64,000 nucleotides of DNA. Source: Candidatus Scalindua sp. SCAELEC01 (GTDB lineage: Bacteria > Planctomycetota > Brocadiia > Brocadiales > Scalinduaceae). This document shows, in pieces, positions 46,624-55,477 of the stretch; positions within the stretch are counted from its first letter, which is position 1; the number at the start of each line of letters is the position of its first letter. The stretch covers positions 1 to 64,000 of the forward strand of contig SHMT01000023.1 of NCBI GenBank assembly GCA_004282745.1, given 5' to 3'. The position numbers and the translations under genes were made by a program. Under the pieces are notes generated by a model that saw only the letters and a program-made list of their open reading frames with translations, was not told the origin of the DNA and did not search any database.

Positions 46624-48129
46624 TTAATTCTCGGAAGATATCTTTAATGCTTTTAGAATCTCCATAGAGGCGGCATTAAGAGTTACGACACGTTCCTCGG
46701 TTACTGACTCGTTATAACAACGAAACTCGGGTGCATTTCCGGAGGCGCGCAGGTGGATGACTTCATCACTATCGAACGTCATGCGCAACCCGTCGGTGCG
46801 GTCGATGCTACAACAACTGCCACAAAGGTTTCCAAAGATCTCCGTGGCCCTGGACTTATCTTCTGTTTCATCTCCGGTATTGAAAAGAGCCATAATGGAG
46901 TTGCTCTTTTCCTGAGGGAAATTCATCAATCGGTCACTTGCCGTATAACGCTTGGGAAGAGAGGTCGCAAGTTCGGAAATTTTCTTGCCTTCCCTGGCGG
47001 CAAGCAGAATGATGCTCAGGTGGACGATAACGGCATCACGTGTTGGTAAGGCACGGAGCCTCTTTCCAAATAGCGGAATGTCTGAGTTGGTAAGGAATCC
47101 GCCGTTTGCTTCGTAACCGACTACCACTTTTGCTCCACCCTTACTCGCGTCAATCATAGACTCAATAACAAAGGGCGATCCTATTCGTGTGCGGCTCACA
47201 CTCTTGAAATATCCGGTTTTTTCAACAGCGCTATTACAGCTGACGGGAACACTGACGGAGTCAGCACTCAGGTACCTTGCGCAGAGAATGCCAGCCACGT
47301 CACCGCGCAACCATCTGCCTCTTTCGTCAAAAATCAACGGACGATCACCATCACCATCGGTTGATATAATTGCGTCAAAAGATCCCGTTTCTGCCCATTT
47401 TATAGCTAACTCAAGGTCTTCCGGACGAATTGCTTCAGTATCTACGGGAACAAATGTTTCAGATCTGCCCAGAGCGACCGCCTCTGCCCCGAGGCCTTTG
47501 ATAATGTCCAGGAGAATGTCGCGTCCAACAGCTGAGTGTTGATAGATACCAATACGTCTGCCGCTCAGGCAGTTGTCTGGGAAGAGATCCAGGTATCGTG
47601 CGATATACCTATCACGGGCTGTACTCAAAGGAGCAAACTCCTCTACAGGAGGAAAAGTAAAACTCGCGTCTTCAGTAAAGAGGTTATCGTCAACGCGTAC
47701 CAACTGTTCGCGAATACCGACTTCATCCTCTTTTAAGATCTCTCCTGTAGGCTTGTTAAATTTTATACCGTTTCGGTCGGCGGGGATATGACTGCCGGTC
47801 ACCATTATCGATGGTATCTGGTTAACAATACCGTATAAGGCGACAGCCGGAGAAGGTATCTTACCACAATTGACCGGGAGATAACCCATGTCAGCAGTTG
47901 CCCGGCGTACAGCCTCAATTATCCTGTCTGTACTCGGGCGGTAGTCCCCGGCAATCGCAACCTCTGTGCCACTCTTCTTCAGTTCACCGGTAGACTCAAG
48001 GTAGTGGAGGAATCCCTTTGCATATACATAGCATACCAAATCTGTCATATCAAGGGCTCGACCGCGTGCGCCACTCGTACCAAACTTTACGTTGCTGCTG
48101 ATCATCAAATCCTGAACTTTAATTTTCAT
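46624..48129 (-). CDS. phosphomannomutase/phosphoglucomutase
   Basis: 501 residues of the alpha-D-phosphohexomutase superfamily, which interconverts hexose-6- and hexose-1-phosphates. Features are VKFGTSGARGR (14-24), the phosphoserine loop VTGSHIPADRNG with S113, the metal loop STDGDGDRP, the sugar-binding GFLTNSD stretch and the C-terminal LRASGNAPEFRCY. TGSHIP in place of TASHNP is a usual variation. GGAAGAG precedes the start. It is divergent from the mannose-glycan locus at 48569 and could supply mannose-1-phosphate for GDP-mannose; glucose specificity cannot be excluded. Confidence 0.88.
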   Translation of the reverse strand: MKIKVQDLMISSNVKFGTSGARGRALDMTDLVCYVYAKGFLHYLESTGELKKSGTEVAIAGDYRPSTDRIIEAVRRATADMGYLPVNCGKIPSPAVALYGIVNQIPSIMVTGSHIPADRNGIKFNKPTGEILKEDEVGIREQLVRVDDNLFTEDASFTFPPVEEFAPLSTARDRYIARYLDLFPDNCLSGRRIGIYQHSAVGRDILLDIIKGLGAEAVALGRSETFVPVDTEAIRPEDLELAIKWAETGSFDAIISTDGDGDRPLIFDERGRWLRGDVAGILCARYLSADSVSVPVSCNSAVEKTGYFKSVSRTRIGSPFVIESMIDASKGGAKVVVGYEANGGFLTNSDIPLFGKRLRALPTRDAVIVHLSIILLAAREGKKISELATSLPKRYTASDRLMNFPQEKSNSIMALFNTGDETEDKSRATEIFGNLCGSCCSIDRTDGLRMTFDSDEVIHLRASGNAPEFRCYNESVTEERVVTLNAASMEILKALKISSEN

Positions 48130-48568
48130 TTTCTCTTCCGTTAATTAATCCTGCACAATCTCATCGTTTGGTTTCAGTACAATTCAGTAGCGTCCGGTTA
48201 GGTTTTTGCGTAGGTGGTTTTTGTCATACCCGAACGCTTTTATCGGGTATCCAGATACTCGTTTCATCCTAGATTCCCGCTAAAAACATGCAGGAATGAC
48301 TGCATTTGGGCAATAAGTTACTCACGCAAAAACCTAACCGGACGCTACTGAGTACAATTATAAAATGTAATCAAAAATTGTCCAATTATTAATTCCTCTT
48401 TATGAAACGATATACTAATTTGATTTTTCAAGAAAAGAAGAAAATATATATTTTTTGCTCGCCTGTTATTGTATAATGCTTTTTTGCCGTTAACCATGCT
48501 ACAATCTAAAATAGTGTTTCACGGTTATTCTAATGTAAACTGACTTTTGTTTTATTAAGGTAAGAAGT
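48130..48568. other. divergent intergenic region with family A copy A4
   Basis: Between the phosphohexomutase and the first glycosyltransferase. Holds the element at 48185-48350 and a TATAAT at 48471-48476 without a convincing -35. Confidence 0.5.
48185..48350 (+). repeat. family A mobile element, best copy A4
   Basis: 166 bp with perfect 26-bp terminal inverted repeats (48185-48210 and 48325-48350, beginning CAGTAGCGTCCGGTTAGG). Flanked by exact 9-bp direct repeats AGTACAATT (48176-48184 and 48351-48359), a target duplication. No coding capacity. Confidence 0.95.
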
Positions 48569-50845
48569 ATGAAATTACACGTTCCAACACACATCATTCC
48601 AAAGCGCACTACCAGCAAGATTGTCTTTGTCGGAACATATGTACCTCGCAAGTGCGGTATTGCCACATTTACTTATGACATTTTTCATTCGATAGCGGAA
48701 GAAGCGAGGTGCGGTAATTGTGGTGTGATCGCTATAAACGATAAGACGGAAGGATATGCCTATCCACAGGATGTCGTGTTCGAGATTAACCAGAACGATA
48801 TCCAGAGTTATCGGGTAGCTGCCGATTATATTAACCTATCGGGTATGGATGTTGTGAGTGTCCAGCATGAATTCGGGATTTTTGGAGGTGAAGGGGGCAA
48901 TAACATCGCTTATCTGCTGGGAAATCTGAAGAAACCGGTAGTTACTACGCTTCATACGGTTAACAGTTTTTTAGAGAGTCACTATAATGACTCATTTAGA
49001 AAGGTTGCAAACCTTTCAACTGCATTGGTTGTCATGAGCAACCAGGCAAAGCAAATTGTTAGGGATGTGTATGGTGTTTCGGAAAAGAAGATACATGTTA
49101 TTCCCCATGGTATCCCTGATGTGCCCTTCGTCGACCCAAGCTTTTATAAGGATAAATTTGATGCTGAAGGGAGATTTGTGATACTGACATTTGGACTTCT
49201 CAGCCCCAATAAAGGGATTGAGATGGTATTAAATGCATTGCCTGAAGTTGTTAAAAAGTATCCTAAAGTAGCCTACCTAGTTCTTGGAGCAACCCATCCA
49301 AATGTTAAACATCTTCAAGGTGAGGAGTACCGTCTGTCACTGCAGATGTTGGTCAAAAAACTGAAACTTGAGCAAAACGTTTTTTTTCACAACAGATTTG
49401 TTGAAATCCATGAACTTTGTGAGTTTATAGGGGCATGCGATTTATATATTACCCCTTATCTGGGAAAAGAACAGATTGTTAGCGGCACATTGGCATATGC
49501 CTTTGGAATGGGCAAGGCGGTTATTTCAACACCATACCGGTATGCGCAGGAAATGTTAAAGGATGGTTGCGGAAAACTGGTTGAATTCGGAGACCATGAC
49601 CATCTCACGAAGACCATTATAGGTCTTATTGAGAATAGTGCGGAGCGAAATAGAATACGTAAAAAAGCCTATGCGATAGGGAGAAATATGATATGGAAGG
49701 AAGTGGCAAGGCAATACAATAATGTATTCGAAAAAGCCCTTAATGAATACACCATTTCAGGGAGAGGAAGAAGTTTGCAAAAGAGGTTTGTGGAGCATAA
49801 CCCAATACCAGAAGTAAAACTCGATCATCTCATTAGGTTGACGGATGATACCGGCATTATCCAGCATGCTACGTATGGTATCCCGAACAGGGACTCGGGC
49901 TATTCGGCTGATGACGTTGCCAGGGCCTTGGTTGTGGTTCTTCAATATTACACGCAATTCCAGGATGAGAAGGTCTTACCTCTTGCAGAGATATATATAA
50001 GTTTCTTACACCATGCACAGCTAAAAGATGGTCGTTTCCATAACTTCATGAATTATAAACGGGAGTTTATCGATGACGTAGGGAGCGAGGATACATGGGG
50101 CCGTGTTTTGTGGGCAATTGGTTGTGCTATTTATATAAAATCAAATCATCAAATTCAATTACTGGCCAGAGAACTCTTTGGAAAGGCGATAACCAACCTC
50201 GAATTGACACATCCACAGGCATTGAGCTATGCAATTCAAGGATTTTACTATTTTCTCCGCAAATATGAAGGTGCAACACAGGAAAAAAGAATTCTACAAG
50301 ATATGGCAGATAAATTGATAGAGTGTTATGAAACGCACAAACGGGAAGAGTGGCACTGGTTTAGTGATTCTATTACGTATGGATACGGTAAGATTATTGA
50401 AGCCTTATTACTTGCCTATAAAATTATTGAGTGTGATAAATACAGGGAAACGGCCTTTACGTGTCTTGATTCTCTAACGGAGAGATTGTATAGTAATGAA
50501 TATTTTGATTTCGTAGGCAATAAAGATTGGCTGAAACGAGATGGGGAAAGAGAATACTACGATCAGCAACCGATTGATGCAGGTTATTTGGTTCAGACGT
50601 ATCTTGCTGCGTACGATGTAAGTAAGGATACGAAGTTTCTGGATTTGGCCCAGGCGGCCTTCGAATGGTTTCTCGGTCGGAATCGAAACGGAGAATCAAT
50701 CTATGATTTTGTCACCGGGGGATGTAAAGATGGACTGGGACAGCATGGGGTAAATCTTAACCAGGGCGCAGAATCCATTATCTGTTTCCTGCTCGCTTCT
50801 CTCGATATTATAAAATACGAAACCGTAAAGACACTTGTGGAGTAA
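48569..50845 (+). CDS. glycosyltransferase fused to an alpha-barrel-like domain
   Basis: 758 residues. The first 400 are a GT-B glycosyltransferase: VGTYVPRKCGIATFTYDI at the start, VQHEFGIFGGEGG, VIPHGIPDVPF, then KEQIVSGTLAYAFGMGKAVIS where the E-x7-E motif of GT4 would be; the second glutamate is missing. From about residue 425 a second part (DHLIRLTDDTGIIQHATYG, then repeated helical pairs with Trp, Tyr and His) resembles an alpha/alpha-toroid such as those in glycan-modifying enzymes. It opens the mannose-glycan locus. AAGGTAAG precedes the ATG. Donor GDP-mannose is an inference from the neighbours. Confidence 0.85.
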   Translation: MKLHVPTHIIPKRTTSKIVFVGTYVPRKCGIATFTYDIFHSIAEEARCGNCGVIAINDKTEGYAYPQDVVFEINQNDIQSYRVAADYINLSGMDVVSVQHEFGIFGGEGGNNIAYLLGNLKKPVVTTLHTVNSFLESHYNDSFRKVANLSTALVVMSNQAKQIVRDVYGVSEKKIHVIPHGIPDVPFVDPSFYKDKFDAEGRFVILTFGLLSPNKGIEMVLNALPEVVKKYPKVAYLVLGATHPNVKHLQGEEYRLSLQMLVKKLKLEQNVFFHNRFVEIHELCEFIGACDLYITPYLGKEQIVSGTLAYAFGMGKAVISTPYRYAQEMLKDGCGKLVEFGDHDHLTKTIIGLIENSAERNRIRKKAYAIGRNMIWKEVARQYNNVFEKALNEYTISGRGRSLQKRFVEHNPIPEVKLDHLIRLTDDTGIIQHATYGIPNRDSGYSADDVARALVVVLQYYTQFQDEKVLPLAEIYISFLHHAQLKDGRFHNFMNYKREFIDDVGSEDTWGRVLWAIGCAIYIKSNHQIQLLARELFGKAITNLELTHPQALSYAIQGFYYFLRKYEGATQEKRILQDMADKLIECYETHKREEWHWFSDSITYGYGKIIEALLLAYKIIECDKYRETAFTCLDSLTERLYSNEYFDFVGNKDWLKRDGEREYYDQQPIDAGYLVQTYLAAYDVSKDTKFLDLAQAAFEWFLGRNRNGESIYDFVTGGCKDGLGQHGVNLNQGAESIICFLLASLDIIKYETVKTLVE

Positions 50846-50987
50846 TATCGTTTTCATTAAGCTGTACCTAATTGAAAAATTTTATTCAGGTAAAATCGTT
50901 CCTAAATGAGATGTTGAGTAATTTCAGATTATGAGCAATTTAAAAAACGGTTAATCAGGAACGATAACCAAAGGAAGAAATGTATAT

Positions 50988-52223
50988 ATGACAAATAATA
51001 ATCCGCCTATTGTGATGATTTCCAGTTACCCTCCGCGACTCTGTGGTATTGGGACTTTTTGCGAAGAGGCGCGGGAATTTATTCAAAAACGTCATCCGGA
51101 AAGAGACGTTCTCGTAATATCCCATACCGATGGAGAAGGAGAGGGGGTCTATCCCATAATAGACATGGATAAACGAGAATGGTGGAAACCTGTGTCAAGA
51201 AAGATCGAAGAGTTGAGGCCCTACGCTGTCCATATTCAACATGAATACGGTCTTTATGAGTACAGAGATACCTATGGCCGAGGTGATGGGAACAGGGGGT
51301 TCCTGACCCTTCTTGATGCCATTAATGAGTGGCCGATTGTAGTTGAACCACACACAGTACACGGTAGATTAACTGAATTTGAAACCCAGTTTGTTCACGA
51401 CCTTTGTGTGCGAGTCGACATTGTGATATTAAAATGTCACTACCAGAAGTGGCGACTGGAGTGGACGTTTCCTGGCCATAAGTGGAAAGTTCCGCATAAT
51501 ATCATGATAATCCCCCATGGCGCAAGACCCGATAAACATTGGTCCCCATCCGAAATGCCTGAGGTGCGCAAGGAGATAGGACTTGATAAAAGAGCTTATA
51601 TCAGTGATCACCTGGTTGGTCTTACCGGATGGATACAATCCAACAAGAGATGGGATATTTTAACCTCCATGTGGGAGGATATCGTCTTGGAGATTAAGGA
51701 AGAAACTGGTGAGGATTGGGACCTGTTGGCGGCCGGCACTATTCGGGATCCTGCTCATCAACAGGAGTATGATAAGTATAAGACGGATGTTGAACTTCTT
51801 GAAAAAAAGGGCTTGGCACACTATTACGAATTCATACCGCGTGGCGATATCTACTATAAGGTGATGGCTGTTTGTGATTTTATTGTCCTCCCATCTACTG
51901 ATGAGACCCAGTCAGGAACCTTGGCAAGGATTATCGCTTTGAATAAACCATATATTACCACAGCACCAATGGAGGGCCTCACATCCCAAACACTTGAGAG
52001 TGAAGGCGGACTTCTCTTTACTACCAAAGAGATGTTAAGAAAAAAGGTCGTAAGGATGGCCTGTGACGAGAAATTACGTTTCCAGTTAGGAAATAATTTA
52101 AGGCATTACCTTGATAAAGTCGTATCGTGGGAAGTGGTCGCTACAAAATATGATGAATCCTATGGGATGGCGAGAAATGCAAAGCTAAAGGGTAAAAAAA
52201 TAGAGATACCACCAGAATTCTAA
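50988..52223 (+). CDS. glycosyltransferase related to the preceding gene
   Basis: 411 residues. The N-terminal SSYPPRLCGIGTFCEEA and HIQHEYGLYEYRD are clear counterparts of CGIATF and QHEFGIF in the gene before it, and STDETQSGTLARIIALNKP carries the same SGTLA in place of the usual second glutamate of E-x7-E. The middle has IIPHGARPDKHW and GLTGWIQSNKRWDIL. The two genes are paralogues of one subfamily; this one has no C-terminal extension. AGGAAG precedes the start. It probably builds or extends the same glycan. Confidence 0.85.
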   Translation: MTNNNPPIVMISSYPPRLCGIGTFCEEAREFIQKRHPERDVLVISHTDGEGEGVYPIIDMDKREWWKPVSRKIEELRPYAVHIQHEYGLYEYRDTYGRGDGNRGFLTLLDAINEWPIVVEPHTVHGRLTEFETQFVHDLCVRVDIVILKCHYQKWRLEWTFPGHKWKVPHNIMIIPHGARPDKHWSPSEMPEVRKEIGLDKRAYISDHLVGLTGWIQSNKRWDILTSMWEDIVLEIKEETGEDWDLLAAGTIRDPAHQQEYDKYKTDVELLEKKGLAHYYEFIPRGDIYYKVMAVCDFIVLPSTDETQSGTLARIIALNKPYITTAPMEGLTSQTLESEGGLLFTTKEMLRKKVVRMACDEKLRFQLGNNLRHYLDKVVSWEVVATKYDESYGMARNAKLKGKKIEIPPEF

Positions 52224-52242
52224 AAATTTAAGGAAGGAAGTT

Positions 52243-53211
52243 ATGTATAAAATTGAGAATAGAGAGTGCGGAGAACTTTTTACACGCTATAGTAAGAACC
52301 CCATATTGTCCGCATCTGACTGGCCATACTGTGTTAACTCTGTTTTCAACGCAGGCGCAACGACTGTAGGTGGTGAAACCCTGCTGCTGGTTAGGGCTGA
52401 GGATAGACGAGGTATATCTCACCTCACGGTTGCCCGGAGTAAAGATGGTTTTTCAGACTGGAAGGTTGATGCAAAACCAACATTTGTTCCGGACCCTGAA
52501 AATTATCCGGAAGAGATATGGGGTATTGAAGATCCACGGATTACAAAACTGGATGAAGGGGATAATTGGGGAATCACGTATACTTCATTTTCAGTGGCAG
52601 GGCCGCTTGTCTCTCTGGCTACAACCGAAGATTTCCGACAATTCAAAAGACTGGGCAGTATTACCCATCCGGAGAATAAAGACGCAGCCCTTTTCCCCTG
52701 CCGTTTTAAAGGGCGCTGGGCCATGATACACCGTCCATCTACCACATTTAATTTGGGCGCGCATATGTGGATATCTTTTTCCCCGGACATGAAACACTGG
52801 GGTGAGCATCGCATCTTAATACCCGCTCGAAGGGGTGCATGGTGGGATGCTAATAAAATCGGACTCAACTCGCCGCCACTGAGAACGGACGAAGGTTGGT
52901 TGATACTCTACCACGGCGTCAGACAAACGGCAGCAGGATCGATATATAGACTCGGACTCGCGCTGCTGGATCTCGATGATCCGACGAAGCTGATCCGTCG
53001 TAGTGATGAATGGATATTCGGACCAGTTAAGATGTATGAACGGATAGGAGATATTCCGGATGTGGTATTTCCGTGTGGGTGGGTCTTAGATGAAAAAAAG
53101 GATGAAATCAGGTTATATTATGGTGCTGCTGATTCCGTTATGGCTGTTGCGACAGCAAGTTTTAGTACTGTTATGAGTTACATAAAATCGTGTCCAAAAG
53201 TGGACGTGTAA
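52243..53211 (+). CDS. GH130 mannoside phosphorylase
   Basis: 322 residues, five-bladed propeller of family GH130, whose members split beta-mannosides with phosphate to give mannose-1-phosphate, or run in reverse. D97 in the invariant GIEDPRI is the catalytic acid; LLLVRAEDRRGISHL (R51 and neighbours), WGIEDPR, the central RPSTTFN and the late YHGV line the phosphate and sugar sites. AGGAAGGA lies five bases upstream, and the gap from the glycosyltransferase is only 19 bp. Which linkage it uses (beta-1,4 or beta-1,2) cannot be told by eye. Confidence 0.93.
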   Translation: MYKIENRECGELFTRYSKNPILSASDWPYCVNSVFNAGATTVGGETLLLVRAEDRRGISHLTVARSKDGFSDWKVDAKPTFVPDPENYPEEIWGIEDPRITKLDEGDNWGITYTSFSVAGPLVSLATTEDFRQFKRLGSITHPENKDAALFPCRFKGRWAMIHRPSTTFNLGAHMWISFSPDMKHWGEHRILIPARRGAWWDANKIGLNSPPLRTDEGWLILYHGVRQTAAGSIYRLGLALLDLDDPTKLIRRSDEWIFGPVKMYERIGDIPDVVFPCGWVLDEKKDEIRLYYGAADSVMAVATASFSTVMSYIKSCPKVDV

Positions 53212-53292
53212 ATGGAGGTTTTTTTCAATTAACATCCATGGCCTATTGTATCAGCCATAACGAATCATGAGAATAGTCCTTTATATAAATCA

Positions 53293-54663
53293 ATGAAAAT
53301 TGCATTGTTAAGTCCTATCGCCTGGAGAACACCGCCAAGACATTACGGCCCCTGGGAACACATCGTGTCCATATTATCAGAAGGCCTTGTAAGAAGTGGG
53401 TTTGACGTTACACTTTTTGCCACGGGAGATTCCATAACGAAGGCTAGACTCCAGGCAGTTGTCCCACGCGGATACGAGGAAGAGAGGGAATTAGACCCAA
53501 AGGTCTGGGAATGCCTTCATATCTCAAACCTTTTTGAGCAGGCGGATGAATATGACATTATCCACAATCATTTTGATTTCCTTCCTCTGACGTATACCGA
53601 TCTTGTTGCTACCCCGGTAGTAACAACCATACATGGGTTCTCGTCACGTAACATACTCCCTGTCTACAAGAAATATAATGGCAAGGTCTCTTACGTCTCA
53701 ATAAGCGATGCGGATAGAAGTGGTGAACTTGATTATGTTGCTACGGTACATCACGGCATAGAGGTCGACAAATTCAGTTTCCGCGAACAGCATGGTGACT
53801 ACCTTCTGTTCTTTGGTAGGATACATCATGATAAAGGGGCCTATGAGGCTATTCAAATGGCGAAAAGATCCGGCATGAATCTAGTCATTGCCGGTATTGT
53901 ACAGGACAGGGATTATTTTGAGACAAAGGTTGCTCCTTACCTGGATGATTCAACCATCAAATACATTGGTCCTGTTTATGCTGATAAGAAAAATGAATTA
54001 TTGAAGAATGCGTTTGCGTTAATTCACCTGATTAATTTTGATGAACCATTCGGTTTGAGTCTTATTGAGGCTATGGCCTGCGGGACACCAGTGATAGCTA
54101 TCCCCAGGGGTGCAATTCCAGAGATTATTGATGATGAAAAGAGCGGTTTTCTTGTAAGAAATATTGATGAAGCGGTAGCTGCACTAAGGAAGATTCCAGA
54201 ATTGAAGCGAGTAGATTGTCGAAGAGTTGTCGAAGAAAAATTTAGTGCTGATAAGATGGTGGACAATTACAGAAAAGTGTATAGACAAATACTTCAGAAT
54301 CCAAAACCGAATGCAAGAAGGGCATCTCCTCCATGGGGCAAGTGGGAGGTATTATTGGATGAACCCAATTATAAAGTAAAGAGAATAACGGTATTGTCTG
54401 GAAAAAGACTGAGCTATCAGAAACATTTCAAAAGAAAGGAACATTGGATGGTAGTGGAGGGGAGGGCGGTGGTAACTCTGGACGATAAGGAAATATGCCT
54501 CAAGAAAGGGGATACAGTAGATATCCCTCAAGAGGCAGCACATCGAATAGCTAACAGAGAAAACGAACAGATGACGTTTATAGAGGTGCAACAGGGAGAG
54601 TATTTTGGAGAGGATGATATTATTCGTCTTGAAGATGATTATGGAAGGGCACGAGAAGGTTAA
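53293..54663 (+). CDS. GT4 glycosyltransferase fused to a phosphomannose-isomerase cupin
   Basis: 456 residues. Residues 1-335 are a standard GT4 enzyme: start MKIALLSPIAWRTPPRHYGP, HHGIEVDKF, LLFFGRIHHDKGAYEAI and a complete E-x7-E (E251, E259 in DEPFGLSLIEAMACG). Residues 347-452 are the cupin that ends AlgA/ManC-type enzymes: PPWGKWEVLLDEPNYKVKRI, the metal ligands Q376, H378, E383, H384 and H417, and EVQQGEYFGEDDIIR. In ManC this domain converts fructose-6-phosphate to mannose-6-phosphate. The pyrophosphorylase part is absent. Fusion to a glycosyltransferase ties mannose supply to transfer. Confidence 0.9.
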   Translation: MKIALLSPIAWRTPPRHYGPWEHIVSILSEGLVRSGFDVTLFATGDSITKARLQAVVPRGYEEERELDPKVWECLHISNLFEQADEYDIIHNHFDFLPLTYTDLVATPVVTTIHGFSSRNILPVYKKYNGKVSYVSISDADRSGELDYVATVHHGIEVDKFSFREQHGDYLLFFGRIHHDKGAYEAIQMAKRSGMNLVIAGIVQDRDYFETKVAPYLDDSTIKYIGPVYADKKNELLKNAFALIHLINFDEPFGLSLIEAMACGTPVIAIPRGAIPEIIDDEKSGFLVRNIDEAVAALRKIPELKRVDCRRVVEEKFSADKMVDNYRKVYRQILQNPKPNARRASPPWGKWEVLLDEPNYKVKRITVLSGKRLSYQKHFKRKEHWMVVEGRAVVTLDDKEICLKKGDTVDIPQEAAHRIANRENEQMTFIEVQQGEYFGEDDIIRLEDDYGRAREG

Positions 54664-54682
54664 ATTTGTGTGCCATTAACTA

Positions 54683-54828
54683 GTGTTTAAACGAAAACTA
54701 CCCATCTACTGCGTTGCTGCAATAATTTCGCAATCCTCAAGTACAATTGTACGTTCCGGTTACGAAATTATTACGCGCCTTGTACCTAGGCACTTCTCAT
54801 TCAAACACAGGGTTTTCGTTCAGACACT
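54683..54828 (+). repeat. family B element, copy B4
   Basis: 146 bp, flanked by AACTA (54678-54682) and AATTA (54829-54833), one mismatch. Internal arms AATAATTTCG and CGAAATTATT pair perfectly, with T-A at the position where B2 has C-G. Confidence 0.9.
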
Positions 54829-55039
54829 AATTACCGGCCCTCAAAAAAAGGGATGTACTGGTGGAAACGGTATGAACATGATGAGGTAATGGGTGATTTC
54901 TTGTTGATACTCTATTCCTCCTAATCAAAAAAAAATCTGAAAATTAAAACATTATTTTATCTTGCGTTCATGATTGATGTGTGATAGGATGGTGTTTCAC
55001 TGGTTGTTATGTTGTTTTCTCTATAGTATATTTTATATA

Positions 55040-55075
55040 AAGGCCACAAGGTTTCCAATCTTGTGGCCTTTTTTT
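55040..55075 (+). terminator. intrinsic terminator in front of the cold-shock gene
   Basis: Stem AAGGCCACAAG (55040-55050) and CTTGTGGCCTT (55060-55070), nine-base loop, then five T and more T-rich sequence. It sits 43 bases before the csp ATG with no gene upstream to terminate, so it may be a leader attenuator or end a small RNA. Confidence 0.8.
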
Positions 55076-55117
55076 ATTTTTTTACCTTTTACTATAATAA
55101 GGGGGGTGATATTCAGT

Positions 55118-55318
55118 ATGCAAAATGGAACGGTTAAGTGGTTTAACGACTCAAAGGGATTTGGCTTTATTTCTCAGGAAAACGGAGATGATGTCTTTGT
55201 TCACCATACCGCAATCCAGTCTGATGGTTTTAAAAGCCTTTCAGAGGGAGACGAGGTAGAGTTTGAAGTCGAAGAGGGCCAAAAGGGTAGCAAGGCTTCA
55301 AATGTTGTCAAAATGTAA
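55118..55318 (+). CDS. cold-shock protein, CspA family
   Basis: 66 residues, an OB-fold nucleic-acid-binding chaperone that melts RNA structure. RNP1 KGFGFI and RNP2 DVFVHH are intact, and the chain begins [17 protein letters not shown]. The start at 55118 follows GGGGGGTGAT by seven bases; the frame is open 48 codons further up but only noise is encoded there. It is bracketed by two hairpins and two family B elements. Confidence 0.95.
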   Translation: MQNGTVKWFNDSKGFGFISQENGDDVFVHHTAIQSDGFKSLSEGDEVEFEVEEGQKGSKASNVVKM

Positions 55319-55432
55319 AAATATTAATAAGGCGTACTCATATATTTTATACTGTATAATCTATCGAAAGAGAGTTGTTGGTAATAATTAATATAGGGTA
55401 GTTGTAAAATATTATTGTAATGATGACGTAAA

Positions 55433-55470
55433 AGCCCCCAATATTCATGAAAGGGTATCGGGGGCTCTAT
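55433..55470 (+). terminator. probable terminator downstream of csp
   Basis: Stem AGCCCCC (55433-55439) and GGGGGCT (55460-55466), extended by AATA/TATC with a mismatch, followed by CTATTTATTT. The T-run is imperfect. Element B5 begins eight bases later, inside the T-rich tail. Confidence 0.55.
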
Positions 55471-55477
55471 TTATTTA

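Larger units (their letters stand above)
54664..55117. other. region with family B copy and csp leader
   Basis: Holds element B4 (54683-54828) and, at 55040-55075, a strong terminator hairpin just before the cold-shock gene. A 23-codon frame beginning near 54854 has no support. Confidence 0.5.
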
